DNA of 64,000 bases. Origin: Yarrowia lipolytica (taxonomy: Eukaryota; Ascomycota; Dipodascomycetes; Dipodascales). Where the stretch lies: the NCBI RefSeq assembly GCF_001761485.1, contig NC_090774.1, positions 3,782,001-3,846,000 on the forward strand, in the 5' to 3' direction. The notes under the pieces were generated by a model, which did no database searches, had not been told where the DNA came from, and saw only the letters and a list, made by a program, of their open reading frames with translations. Below are positions 31,603 through 40,551 of the stretch, one piece after another. Within the stretch, counting starts at the first letter, position 1; each line of letters starts with the position of its first letter. The translations under genes and the position numbers were made by a program.

Positions 31603-32082
31603 ATGCTTCTAATCGCCCTGCTGCCCTCAATTGTTGCCGCCACATCCATTCTGGCCCGGCCTGCCGACGGATCAGCCGTCGTGACTCTCGGAACCATTGA
31701 TCTCGACACCCCCTCCTTCACATCCACCTCGGACTTTGCCGGCGAGGCTTGCATCGGCCTGAACGTCGCAGGCGACTTTGTGTGCCACGTTCTGGCGCAG
31801 ATCGAGGCCGACAAGGGCAAGGAGTTCACAATCGAGGCCAAGGACGGCGTCATCACCAAAATCAACTTCAAAAAGGGCCTTCCTGCCGCCGAAGACACGG
31901 TCACTATTACCACAGCCCAGGCAGCTCCCGAAGCAGCCATCAAGGAGCCCGTGCAGCTGGTCAACAACGAGATTCTCAAGGACGAGCCCGAAAAGACCTT
32001 CATTCAGAAGTACTGGATGTATATTGTGCCCATTCTGCTGCTGCTGTTGCTGGGCGGAGGTGCTCCCGAGGAGGGAAAGTAA
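31603..32082 (+). CDS. EMC10: ER membrane protein complex subunit 10 (Emc10-like)
   Basis: The product has 159 residues. A signal peptide (about 1-13) is followed by a small lumenal beta domain (VTLGTIDLDTPSF, GVITKINFKKGLP). The end EKTFIQKYWMYIVPILLLLLLGGG is a C-terminal membrane segment with the FxxKYW signature shared by EMC10 proteins. EMC inserts tail-anchored and multi-pass membrane proteins at the ER; Emc10 sits on its lumenal face. Sop4/Emc7 has a similar plan and is the main alternative, but the KYWMYIVP motif favours Emc10. The first ATG is used. Confidence 0.75.
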   Translation: MLLIALLPSIVAATSILARPADGSAVVTLGTIDLDTPSFTSTSDFAGEACIGLNVAGDFVCHVLAQIEADKGKEFTIEAKDGVITKINFKKGLPAAEDTVTITTAQAAPEAAIKEPVQLVNNEILKDEPEKTFIQKYWMYIVPILLLLLLGGGAPEEGK

Positions 32083-33217
32083 ACCCATGAGCCAAACGTA
32101 TGACACACCGTTGTTGTTTCCTAGCTATCAGAGGTGTCCCATGGCTTGTCAATACCAGAGCCTACGTACATCTTCGTTTTGATACGCCATAACTAGAGAC
32201 ATCTCTCGCCAACCTCGTCCTTTAATGCTACTGGAGAGGTACCGTCACTCTTTCTGTCAAAGGAAAGCCACTCTTGCATCCCCATGCCATAAACTGAGTA
32301 CTAGTACTACAAGTGTAGCTCATGGCAACTAATATAGACATTATGATTATCTATGAACGTGGAAGTGGAGTTGTACCGGCTTATACATTCTGGGGGTTGG
32401 TTGGACTCTGGAGACAGTACAAGTAGCAGTCTTCCACAAGTACAGGAATACTGTAGAGTGCTACAAGTACCTGTACGGTAATTGCACGATACTTGGCTAT
32501 ACAAGACGAAGTACTCTCAGTATGTACTGTGAATAGTAGCTCGATACGAGTATCGTACATACTAGACAGAGATTTACATGCCATGGGAGTTGTCAGCAGG
32601 CACATGCACTTACACTGATAATGCTTCAGTCACTCTCATTCAGTTCAGTGATCCACCTCGGTACAGACAGTAGTGCTGTAGCTACGATCAGAGCGAGGTT
32701 GATACATGTAGATGCGCTCATACAATGTGAAGATCACAGTACATACGATACATAACTGTATCTGGTGGAAAACACACGAGTCACACCAATGACCAGACTC
32801 TACTCGTACTATAATGACCCTCTTTCCTGGACATCCTCACACGGAGAACTAGCGAATGTATTCTATAGCCCCTGTTGATGCTATACTCACTTATACCCGT
32901 AACTATAGTCAACTACCTCCTAAGTTCAACGGTATCACCACCTCTTCTATCGTACGCATAGTCAGAAACCAAATTGAAAACGGGCTTCAGTATCTTTCAC
33001 CTCTGTGATGATAATGAGACGGAATTTGCACAATGAGGACCTCTCGAAATATGCACTGTTCTCTTTGTATGAAGCACCCTCCTGCAGCGAGCCTCATCTC
33101 TCACACAAGGTGACGTTTGGCCTCATTTGGCCCGTGGTTGTAGCATATAAGGGTGTGGGGAGTCCCGACGAACATATCACTACTATATCAGTACATACAG
33201 TAAGGCTTACACACACA
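32083..33217. other. Intergenic, 1.1 kb
   Basis: No gene. 32290-32570 is dense in ACAAGTAC/GTACTTGT-type motifs on both strands. A CATATAAG box at 33146-33153 stands about 70 bp before the small ORF at 33218. Confidence 0.45.
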
Positions 33218-33370
33218 ATGACGACTCCAACATACCATTACTGTGCAAGCTGCAACACGCAGATCCTGGCGGATCAATACATTGCACATAAGTCCAAGTG
33301 TGTGATTGAAGAGTACAGACGAGAGAAGGCCAAGAGGCTGCAGAACGGGGGCGTGAAACCGGTCAAATGA
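33218..33370 (+). CDS. Possible 50-residue Cys-rich protein
   Basis: ATG 33218 opens MTTPTYHYCASCNTQILADQ and then YIAHKSKCVIEEYRREKAKR up to NGGVKPVK-stop. CxxC at residues 9-12, with a later His and Cys (HKSKC), could bind one zinc; the rest is a basic helix. A TATA-like box lies at a sensible distance. The frame stays open upstream to 33005, but that part is low quality. This is an unnamed small protein; I infer that it is real from the Cys pattern and promoter spacing only. Confidence 0.5.
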   Translation: MTTPTYHYCASCNTQILADQYIAHKSKCVIEEYRREKAKRLQNGGVKPVK

Positions 33371-34378
33371 GAGATAGACGGAGTTCGCATGGATAAAAAA
33401 TATATTTTATAGTCATAAATATTACTAAATACAGGTCTATGCTCGTATCAAGCATCGGACGTGAACCTAATCGGAGAGATTGTCGTCTCATACGCATTAT
33501 CTATTCGGAGCAGAGATAACGCCATGTGGCGCGTAGATACCACGAGAGATGATGGGCCCCATGGTCATCAGGAAAAAATGGAACACACCTTGAGATGTTC
33601 CGCCAAGTCCTTCACTTTGAGCAACATGTCGCACGAGCTGCACATGGTGGTTTGGTTGGGGTGTAGTTTAGTCATGATGGGTGGTTGGTGTAGGTCGTGT
33701 GTACGGACAGTAGTGTAAGATGGAGAGAAAAGAGTGGGCATTTTTTGGTTTTTACAATCTCTCTATTCTCCTCAGACAACTCGCTGATTATATACTGGAC
33801 GTACTTGTATGGATGAGTGCTCGGATAAACAATTGTGGCTTCTTCGGGGCACCATATCTACGTTCAACCGCCCGCACAAGACATGCAATAGTGAGACAGT
33901 AGCCGGGACGATCTGGGCAGCGAGAGGCAAGGGAGGATGGTTCCATGCCTTGGTGAGGTGGTTTCCGATTTGTCTTTGAACCAGATCATATGACGACGTG
34001 GGGTGTTACAGCCCGGCGTGCCCCTACAGTAAGTGTGTTCTGGTGTGAACTAGAATGCAATTAATTAAGCGGGAGTCAAGTGGAACATTGTGCTGTACAA
34101 AACGGCCTACAAGTTGCACCCGAAGACCAAAACTAGATAAACAATAGCCCAGCGTCCTCTAATCTATCCCGTATAGCTATGTTGTACAGTCAAACTCCAA
34201 CTGTTTCACCCTTGTACTCTTCTAAGGCATACAGTCTCAGTCTATCCACCAACCGACGCACAAACGGTCAAGTATAGTCTTTCTGCTGTAGTTACCTTAT
34301 GCTTGACACAACAGACACAACCTCCAAAACACAACCTCAAGACACAACCTCAGACACACACTACCAAAGCCTACAGCC
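33371..34378. other. Intergenic, 1.0 kb
   Basis: No gene with recognisable features. The ORF at 33461-33718 has no support. Confidence 0.4.
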
Positions 34379-34975
34379 ATGACGGGTGTTCGGATTGATC
34401 AGGTGGCGGACTTCATGGACCTCCGGGGCATGAAAAACAGCCTGGCCGTCTTCTACAGCACCTTCAGTTTCACGCCCTACGAGAACGGAGATGTCATGAT
34501 CGGATCTGCCAATGAGCCTCGAATAGTCATGATTCCTCATGAGACTCAGACAGACGCTTTTCGTGCCGCTCTTGAACGCAAACTGGCCACTCTTCCTCCT
34601 CCGCACTATGACAGGCCGCATCCTTTGGGCTCTGATCTACTGTTGAGCAAGATGGCCCCAAAGATGAAAATCATGACTCGAGCGGAGTACATTCTATGGC
34701 AACTTCGACGACTCAGTCAGGACTATAGTCACGTTCCGAACAGCCTGATGTTAATGCCATGTGAGATTCACCAGAAGGAGGTGTCTGCTGGAGTCACCGA
34801 TGTCAAGAGTAAGACAACAGAGGTCAAGACTAAGAAGAAGCGGCGCAAGAAGAAAAAGGGAAAGCGAGTCGATACCGAGGCCAGTACGGACGCTACTTGT
34901 AGCACCCCGCCTTCATCTCGGGCAACATCAGGTTGGTCAACGGTGCCTAACACGCCAACGAGTAGTCGAAGGTGA
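34379..34975 (+). CDS. Hypothetical protein with Lys-rich nuclear-type signal, 198 residues
   Basis: I do not recognise it. Residues 1-115 look folded (FMDLRGMKNSLAVFYSTFSF, ENGDVMIGSANEPRIVMIPH, AEYILWQLRRLSQDYSHVPN). Then comes a dense basic block (KTKKKRRKKKKGKR) that would serve as a nuclear or nucleolar signal or bind RNA, and a Ser/Thr tail. The leader before the ATG is rich in CACAACCTC repeats (34316-34355). It is a plausible protein-coding gene. Confidence 0.6.
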   Translation: MTGVRIDQVADFMDLRGMKNSLAVFYSTFSFTPYENGDVMIGSANEPRIVMIPHETQTDAFRAALERKLATLPPPHYDRPHPLGSDLLLSKMAPKMKIMTRAEYILWQLRRLSQDYSHVPNSLMLMPCEIHQKEVSAGVTDVKSKTTEVKTKKKRRKKKKGKRVDTEASTDATCSTPPSSRATSGWSTVPNTPTSSRR

Positions 34976-35500
34976 TCAGATAAGTACTAAGTGATCCAGA
35001 AGGACCATACAGACAGACTTCTCACGAGAGGAGTTTCTTTACTTTCGGAGTTGCTGCATTTTCGTTGCGACAAGTCAACACGGACGGGCCATTCAACTCA
35101 CATCTTCCAGTGTTTTTCAACATTATGCCCGGTATGAAACGCAGGATTCAGATACCCTTCAGAACACGCCCTGCAGATGAACGCCTTCGATACCCTTAGG
35201 GAGAGGGCAGTTGATCCTGGGCTCTTCGTGCCCACCACTTATACCATCCATCACGGAGGCTGAATATTGAGATACTAACTCGCTTAGCCAGGGACATGAT
35301 TGATATCCAACAAACATGGCTATAAACACACTTTACATAGCACACAGATACCTTTCTGCTCACTCAATTCTTACACACTTCTCTCTCGCTACAGTCATGA
35401 TATATCGGCAACTTTTTTCTGTTACAAATAAATTACTATGGTACAACCGTATTGAACCCTTTTTTGGAAACACTCATTCAGAAGAAGTAGAAGAGCAAAT
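34976..35500. other. Convergent intergenic region
   Basis: 525 bp between the 198-residue gene and the RPL22 stop. No gene seen. Confidence 0.45.
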
Positions 35501-35996
35501 TTACTCCTCGTCCTCCTCGTTGGCAACAACGTTGTAGAACTTAAGAGTGTAGTTACCCTTGGAGGTAGAGATAACTCGGATCCAGTCTCGCAGCTGCTGC
35601 TTCTTGAGGTACTTCTTGGTCAGGTACTTGAGGTACTTGCCGGAGAACTGGGTGGTGGAGACAACGGTAACAATGTCGCCGTTGGAGGAGACCTTGATGT
35701 CCTCACCAAGCTGGTTGGTTCGGCCCTCGACCTTGATTCGCTCGGTCAGGAACTTCTCGAAAGAAGAAACGTCGAAAATGCCGTCGGCGGAGGGAGCCTT
35801 GCAGTCAACGGTGTACTTGTTTGCCTTCTGAGTCTTCTGTATGTTAGTGAGGGTTCGTAGCCTACTGGATTTATAGGAGACAGCTGAGATTCTCGCAAGA
35901 CTGTCTGTTTGTTTGAGAAACAGTGTGTCAAGCGAGTATCATTTAGCCCATCCTACCCAGCAAAGCGGTTGTGGTGATACTTACAACGGGAGCCAT
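35501..35996 (-). CDS. RPL22: 60S ribosomal protein eL22, spliced
   Basis: Exon 1 (35996-35985) encodes MAPV. A 148-nt intron (35984-35837) has donor GTAAGT and ends CACTAACATACAG. Exon 2 is 35836-35501. The product has 115 residues. After the join it reads KTQKANKYTVDCKAPSADGI, then FSGKYLKYLTKKYLKKQQLR and DWIRVISTSKGNYTLKFYNV, ending in an acidic EEDEE tail, all typical of eL22. The protein binds rRNA near the exit tunnel. The intron placement a few codons after the start matches other yeast ribosomal protein genes. Codon bias is strong. Confidence 0.96.
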
Positions 35997-36453
35997 TTTT
36001 GTCGATTAGTGGTTGGAGAAAAAAAATGACTGAACTTTTGGTTTAGTTATAGGGTGCTTGGGTGTTTTTTCAATTTAGAGTTATTCCCAATTTGGAAAAA
36101 CCGAGTCACATATCCACGTGACTTAAAGGGTTATCTGAGTAGAAGGTTGTGTGTTCGAATCGCGGGGAGGAGGTGTATAATCACGAAATGACGAATAATG
36201 CGGAAACGAAAGAGAGAGAAGCAAGCGACGCGCCGAAACACGCAATCGAATGTTTAAAAATCGGTAGGCAAACATGGAATAGACAGTGCTGCGCTCTTGG
36301 TTGTCAGTCTGGCAGTTTTATACAAGAACGTATAATTTGCTAAGAAATTACTCTAGAGCATGTCGGTGGGTATATAACTTCAAAATGCATTAGTATTATA
36401 CAAATATATAAGCTGAGGTGATACTTTCGACCCAAGCCTTTTTACGCCATCGT
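35997..36453. other. RPL22 promoter / BMT6 3' flank
   Basis: About 460 bp. It holds the GTCAC/GTGAC dyad. The GTTCGAATC at 36151-36159 resembles a tRNA T-loop, but its arms do not pair. Confidence 0.45.
36104..36123. promoter_or_regulatory. GTCAC/GTGAC dyad upstream of RPL22
   Basis: AGTCAC (36104-36109) and GTGACT (36118-36123) form a dyad with an eight-base spacer that includes ACGT. It lies 108-127 bp upstream of the RPL22 start. It is the third ribosomal protein gene here with such an element. Confidence 0.45.
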
Positions 36454-37302
36454 CTACACCTTCCGGTAAAGGCGGAAAAAGTATCTCATATCCTCCAACT
36501 TCCAGGGGTACACCAGCTCCAGCTCCTTGTTGATTCGGAACCACTCGCTGTTGGACTGATTCACAATCTCCCAGGGTCCTGTCGTCGAGTTTCGGCCCTT
36601 GGCCATAGTATGGTCAAGTAGAAAATGTACAGGGAAGGTCTTGCCGTTGATCTGGATATCAGAGTACGATCCGGCACTCTCACAGACCAAGAGAAGAGTC
36701 CCACTCTCACATTGTTCGGTCATTCTGTTAAGTAGACGGATAGTCTGAGCTTTGTTCTCGGCAAACAATTCGTTAGTGGTGAACATGAGAGTGATGCAAG
36801 TGTAGGGCGCGAACGATGGGATGGTCTCAGGAATCAAGACATCTCCCTGGACAAAGGTAGTGGTGACGGCGTCCTTGTTGGTGTTCTTGTCGTAAATGTT
36901 GGGGAACGCACCTTCCAGTTTACTGACACACTCTCCCCATGCCGCAATGTCGACCATATTCAGCTTGATCTCATCTTTCTGAGGGGTCTCAGCAATAAGA
37001 CCTAACAAGGCAGCGAGTTCGCCCCCAGCTCCTCCGCCAATACACAGAACGTTGGGTTTATCGTGACGAAGAACATTGTGCTGTTTAAAGAGTTCATGGT
37101 AAGCCAGTGCTCGTGCGGGAGACCATCTGACTGCATAGACATCCAGATTGTCCTGAGAACCAAACGCTGCCATATAGTCTCGGTTGTAGAGATCGGACTT
37201 GACGGCCTGCATTCGCTCGGTCAGCACATCATCAGAGAGCGCAAGGGTCTTCTCGAAAGCCCAGCTGAACAGATCGAGGACGCTTTGAGACGATTCAGAC
37301 AT
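36454..37302 (-). CDS. BMT6: 25S rRNA m3U methyltransferase (Bmt6-like)
   Basis: The product has 282 residues from ATG 37302 (MSESSQSVLDLFSWAFEKTL). A Rossmann SAM site is seen at VLCIGGGAGGELAALLGL, followed by MVDIAAWGECVSKLEGAF and the acidic-strand segment TTTFVQGDVLIPET. The C-terminal part has FFRLYRKV. This matches the fungal Bmt6 family, which places m3U on 25S rRNA. Bmt5 uses a different fold arrangement and is less likely. An upstream extension of the frame lacks an ATG. It lies head-to-tail behind the calponin-NSRP1 gene, 180 bp apart. Confidence 0.72.
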   Translation of the reverse strand: MSESSQSVLDLFSWAFEKTLALSDDVLTERMQAVKSDLYNRDYMAAFGSQDNLDVYAVRWSPARALAYHELFKQHNVLRHDKPNVLCIGGGAGGELAALLGLIAETPQKDEIKLNMVDIAAWGECVSKLEGAFPNIYDKNTNKDAVTTTFVQGDVLIPETIPSFAPYTCITLMFTTNELFAENKAQTIRLLNRMTEQCESGTLLLVCESAGSYSDIQINGKTFPVHFLLDHTMAKGRNSTTGPWEIVNQSNSEWFRINKELELVYPWKLEDMRYFFRLYRKV

Positions 37303-37481
37303 TTTGGATATGATTTGAATTTGTCGTTGAGCGTCAGAAAAATATCGCCTATCCAAAAGTATATCAGTGGTTGTGCATGTTGGATGTATGGGGTTGGAAG
37401 CATAATATTGTGACTACCAGTACTCGTACTCGCACCAGAGCGACGGTGGAAAAAAAAAATACAATCATGCAATAATAAAAA

Positions 37482-38801
37482 CTATTTAATACCCTTCTTG
37501 CGCTCCAAAAACCGAGCTCGAGCAGCAGCCACCTTGTCCATCTTTTCAGTGTGAGCTGGTGCTGAAACAGGTAAGGGCTTTGGATTTGTAAATGTTGCTT
37601 GTGGTGCCGAATTCGTTGGTGCTTCTGTTGTAGGCACCGGTGAAGTCTCCTCACCTGCCCCTTTCCCAGCCATTGCCTCAACCGTATCATAAAAAGATGA
37701 AACACTTCTACTTTCCTTGGCCTCCTTTTCTCTCTCCTTCTTGAGTGCTTCCTGCTGTCTCTTGTATGCCGGGGTGACAAACTTCTCTTTATCATCGTAC
37801 AGATCGCCCTCGTTGGCTCGCTGGCGTTTCAATTTCACCTCTGTGGCCACCAATCGATCCTCCTCTCGTTTCCTCTTGGCTTCTAATAAACCATCCAGGT
37901 GTTTAGACTGCGTTAGTTGAGTCTTGGGTTCCGGTTTGGTGTTGTGCATATCTTCGTACACGTCGTCGTAGGCGTATACCGACGCATCATACTCCTCCAC
38001 CGCCTGTGCCGTCTGCTGTTTGCTCTTGAGCATGTGCAGTTTCATATCCTCCACCTCATCGTCTTCATCTTCTTCATGCTCACCTTGATCGAAACCCTTC
38101 AAGTGCTTTGGCTTGGAGGGAATGGGAGGAGGTCCCTTCTTGGTCGCTGGGCTACCACTGGTGTCATTGGACCCTCCAGAACCGCCGGATCCAAAGTTGA
38201 TGTTGATCTTCTTGGACTCTTCGGTCTTCTCGTCGGTCATTATATCTCTTCGACCGCCAAAAACCAACTTCTCCGATCCCTGAGACGCTCCTCCAAGATA
38301 GCCATACTGATGAGTGTTCCAAGCGGGCCCTGACGTGTCCGCCTTGAAGTTCTTCTTTCCAGCGTTGGGGCTAGGAGTTCCAAGCTTAGGGCCCATGACA
38401 GGAATGTCGGGATTGACCTTATGGGCATGTCGAGACAGCGCCTTGAGACACACAAGAATCTGGGCAGGGTCTCTCAGCTCGTACATGTCGACGGTTTCAA
38501 ATAGCTCATGTTGAGGGACTCCCAGAAAAGAAGCAGCCTTGAGAAAGCTGGCAATATTTTCCATTTGAACAAAGGGCATGGAAGACTTTTTGGATGTCGC
38601 ACAGCCAGGCTTGATGGTGTTTGCCAGCTTGCATAGAATGGTTCCGTCTCTGAGTGTGTCCATCAGATCTTCCCCCTTGGGGAGTTCTTCGCCAATGACC
38701 GTTGAGATCCATGCCGACACTTCTGCGGTCGATGCGCCGTCGTATTTTGAAGCCCGCAGCTCCGACAGATCGCTGTCTAACGATGAAACGTTTTTGGGCA
38801 T
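37482..38801 (-). CDS. Calponin/transgelin (Scp1-like) fused to NSRP1-like domain
   Basis: One uninterrupted ORF of 439 residues. Residues 1-187 are a complete Scp1/transgelin: a CH domain at about 25-130 (EVSAWISTVIGEELPKGEDL, DGTILCKLANTIKPG) and a calponin repeat ending YGYLGGASQGSEKLVFGGRR. From Met188 comes a second module: INFGSGGSGG and KKGPPPIPSKPKHLKGF, an acidic patch, then YDASVYAYDDVYEDM, KHLDGLLEAKRKREEDR and GDLYDDKEKFVTPAYKRQQE. That is the signature order of NSRP1/CCDC55, a splicing regulator. It ends in a basic helix. Scp1 bundles actin; NSRP1 works in the nucleus, so the joined product is odd. An ATG at 38240 (Met188) could start the second part alone. No splice sites are seen between the modules. 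Confidence 0.85.
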   Translation of the reverse strand: MPKNVSSLDSDLSELRASKYDGASTAEVSAWISTVIGEELPKGEDLMDTLRDGTILCKLANTIKPGCATSKKSSMPFVQMENIASFLKAASFLGVPQHELFETVDMYELRDPAQILVCLKALSRHAHKVNPDIPVMGPKLGTPSPNAGKKNFKADTSGPAWNTHQYGYLGGASQGSEKLVFGGRRDIMTDEKTEESKKININFGSGGSGGSNDTSGSPATKKGPPPIPSKPKHLKGFDQGEHEEDEDDEVEDMKLHMLKSKQQTAQAVEEYDASVYAYDDVYEDMHNTKPEPKTQLTQSKHLDGLLEAKRKREEDRLVATEVKLKRQRANEGDLYDDKEKFVTPAYKRQQEALKKEREKEAKESRSVSSFYDTVEAMAGKGAGEETSPVPTTEAPTNSAPQATFTNPKPLPVSAPAHTEKMDKVAAARARFLERKKGIK

Positions 38802-39315
38802 GTTCGTGGTGGTGGAGATTTAGTGAGTTCGAGTAGATTGTGACATGCTCCTATTATTAGTACAGAGTGCATGCGAAGTGTATAGTCATGTGACTTTGGC
38901 AATTACACGAATAATTAGCGATAACCACCATGCTTGTACAACTACGTGTAGTTCGATCACGTGAATAAATTAATGATATAATATAAATAGTGTCTACCCC
39001 TGGAGCAACCCCACCAGCTGTCCCAATCTGCCACAAGAGCGCAGTTATGTCCGTGGACAGAGTTGATTGACTCAGACAAGTTAGACAAGTTGGTTGAACA
39101 AGGGTGGACTGTGACAAACAAACATGTCCTACAAACATGTCCTGAGACAGCCCAAATGATGGGAAACTCGTACCGTACAAGTGCACAGCTCCTCACACGT
39201 ACAAAGTCGTCAAGGCCCACACGCGACGCGGTATCCACCCTGGTCAGTTCCCCCTTGTTCTGTAATATGGACAAGCACCAGCCATGCATGTCTAGATCAC
39301 TTTTTCAGATTCCAG
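38802..39315. other. Upstream region of the calponin-NSRP1 gene
   Basis: About 510 bp. AGTCATGTGACT at 38884-38895 is a palindrome about 85 bp upstream of the start. No gene seen; the ORFs at 38857-39365 lack support. Confidence 0.45.
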
Positions 39316-39822
39316 TTACGCATTTGGCAAGCACAGAATTCGGAATATGTAGTTGGCCATTTTGACATTCTCGTCCTGCGCAATGGTCTTGGAGCCCTGG
39401 TCGATGACCATGTGAATGACCGTCAGCAGCTCGCGTGTGCTACCGCGCTCCTTGGCGACGTGTATCAGCTTGGAAAAGGAGGCCTGTAGAGCAATGTCAA
39501 TGTGTTCCTTGTAGAAAATGTGCCGAACAATGCCGATTCCAAGATCAATGACATGATCTTCCTCGTACTCCATGGAAAACCACGGCAACAGGTCGTCTTC
39601 TGTCATTTTGGCCAGTCGCTGTTTCACCTGCTCGGCGAATGAGTCCTCCTCACACCACCACGGCGCCTTGTCGAGTATCCGGTCATGGAGCACCTCATCC
39701 ACCCCCATACTGGTGTAGATATCATGGGCTATTGACTGGGCCGGATGATTATCAGTGTAAGAAGCCCACGAGCTGAGCAATAAGGGTGCAATCGTCGCCT
39801 TTACCCACTGGAGGGGGTGCAT
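39316..39822 (-). CDS. Hypothetical protein, 168 residues
   Basis: I do not recognise it. It is all-helical in appearance: MHPLQWVKATIAPLLLSSWA, then WWCEEDSFAEQVKQRLAKMT, IDLGIGIVRHIFYKEHIDIA and a C-terminal NYIFRILCLPNA. It has no signal peptide, membrane segment or known motif. The balanced composition and full use of the frame suggest a real gene. Confidence 0.6.
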   Translation of the reverse strand: MHPLQWVKATIAPLLLSSWASYTDNHPAQSIAHDIYTSMGVDEVLHDRILDKAPWWCEEDSFAEQVKQRLAKMTEDDLLPWFSMEYEEDHVIDLGIGIVRHIFYKEHIDIALQASFSKLIHVAKERGSTRELLTVIHMVIDQGSKTIAQDENVKMANYIFRILCLPNA

Positions 39823-40551
39823 TTTTGTGTTGCTGGACAGGTATTATGTCGCCCACTGGTGCGGCCTCGACAGCCCATTATCTATATATATCATGGCCCT
39901 CGCCGTCTCTTTAGACTCTGAGACCAAAACGAACAATTTATACCCATGTTTGTCTATAGACCAACCCGTTTACGCATATAGAAAAACCAATCGCACATAC
40001 AGTTGCCGACGTGCAGATAGTGGAGTGTGGCGGTCGGAATTTGAGACGGCTCGACGGAGATGACAAGCTGGAGATTTTGTGGGGGAAAAAACACCAAAAT
40101 ACTCTCCTTAGCTGTGCATTTTGATTCCGTGTCTCAATTTTTTTTTAATCCAGCCATTTCTCAACTCACTGTCGTTGATGTTTACTTCTAGCCACTCGCA
40201 CTACCTTTCTGACACTTCCCAGATGGGAAGAGGATCAAAGTGTCTCATTCCTATAAAACCATGATGCACGTGGGTTTGCTTCTCACCCGCCTTCATTTAT
40301 GAGCCAAAAGACAGAGCAAAAACAACATTCCGCGCATAATGTCCGGGATACGAGGGCCCTGCCGTAAATGCCGTAAAATGTATTTTTCATGCACGACGCG
40401 ACCTTGCACGACTCGTTCCGGTACCAGCGAATACTTGTACGAGACTGTACTTGAAGATGGAAAGATGAGCAATATATAACTTATAGAGAATGTTATGAGT
40501 GAGTGAGTGAAGGGAAATATGAAGCAGATATGAGAAATGACTCACAGCTGC
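39823..40551. other. Intergenic, 0.7 kb
   Basis: No gene. TATATATATC at 39881-39890 and short GTAC-type motifs near 40436-40452 only. Confidence 0.45.

Noticed and set aside
36141-36170. tRNA-like T-loop GTTCGAATC upstream of RPL22
   Set aside because: The five-base stem on either side does not pair and no acceptor or anticodon arm is seen.
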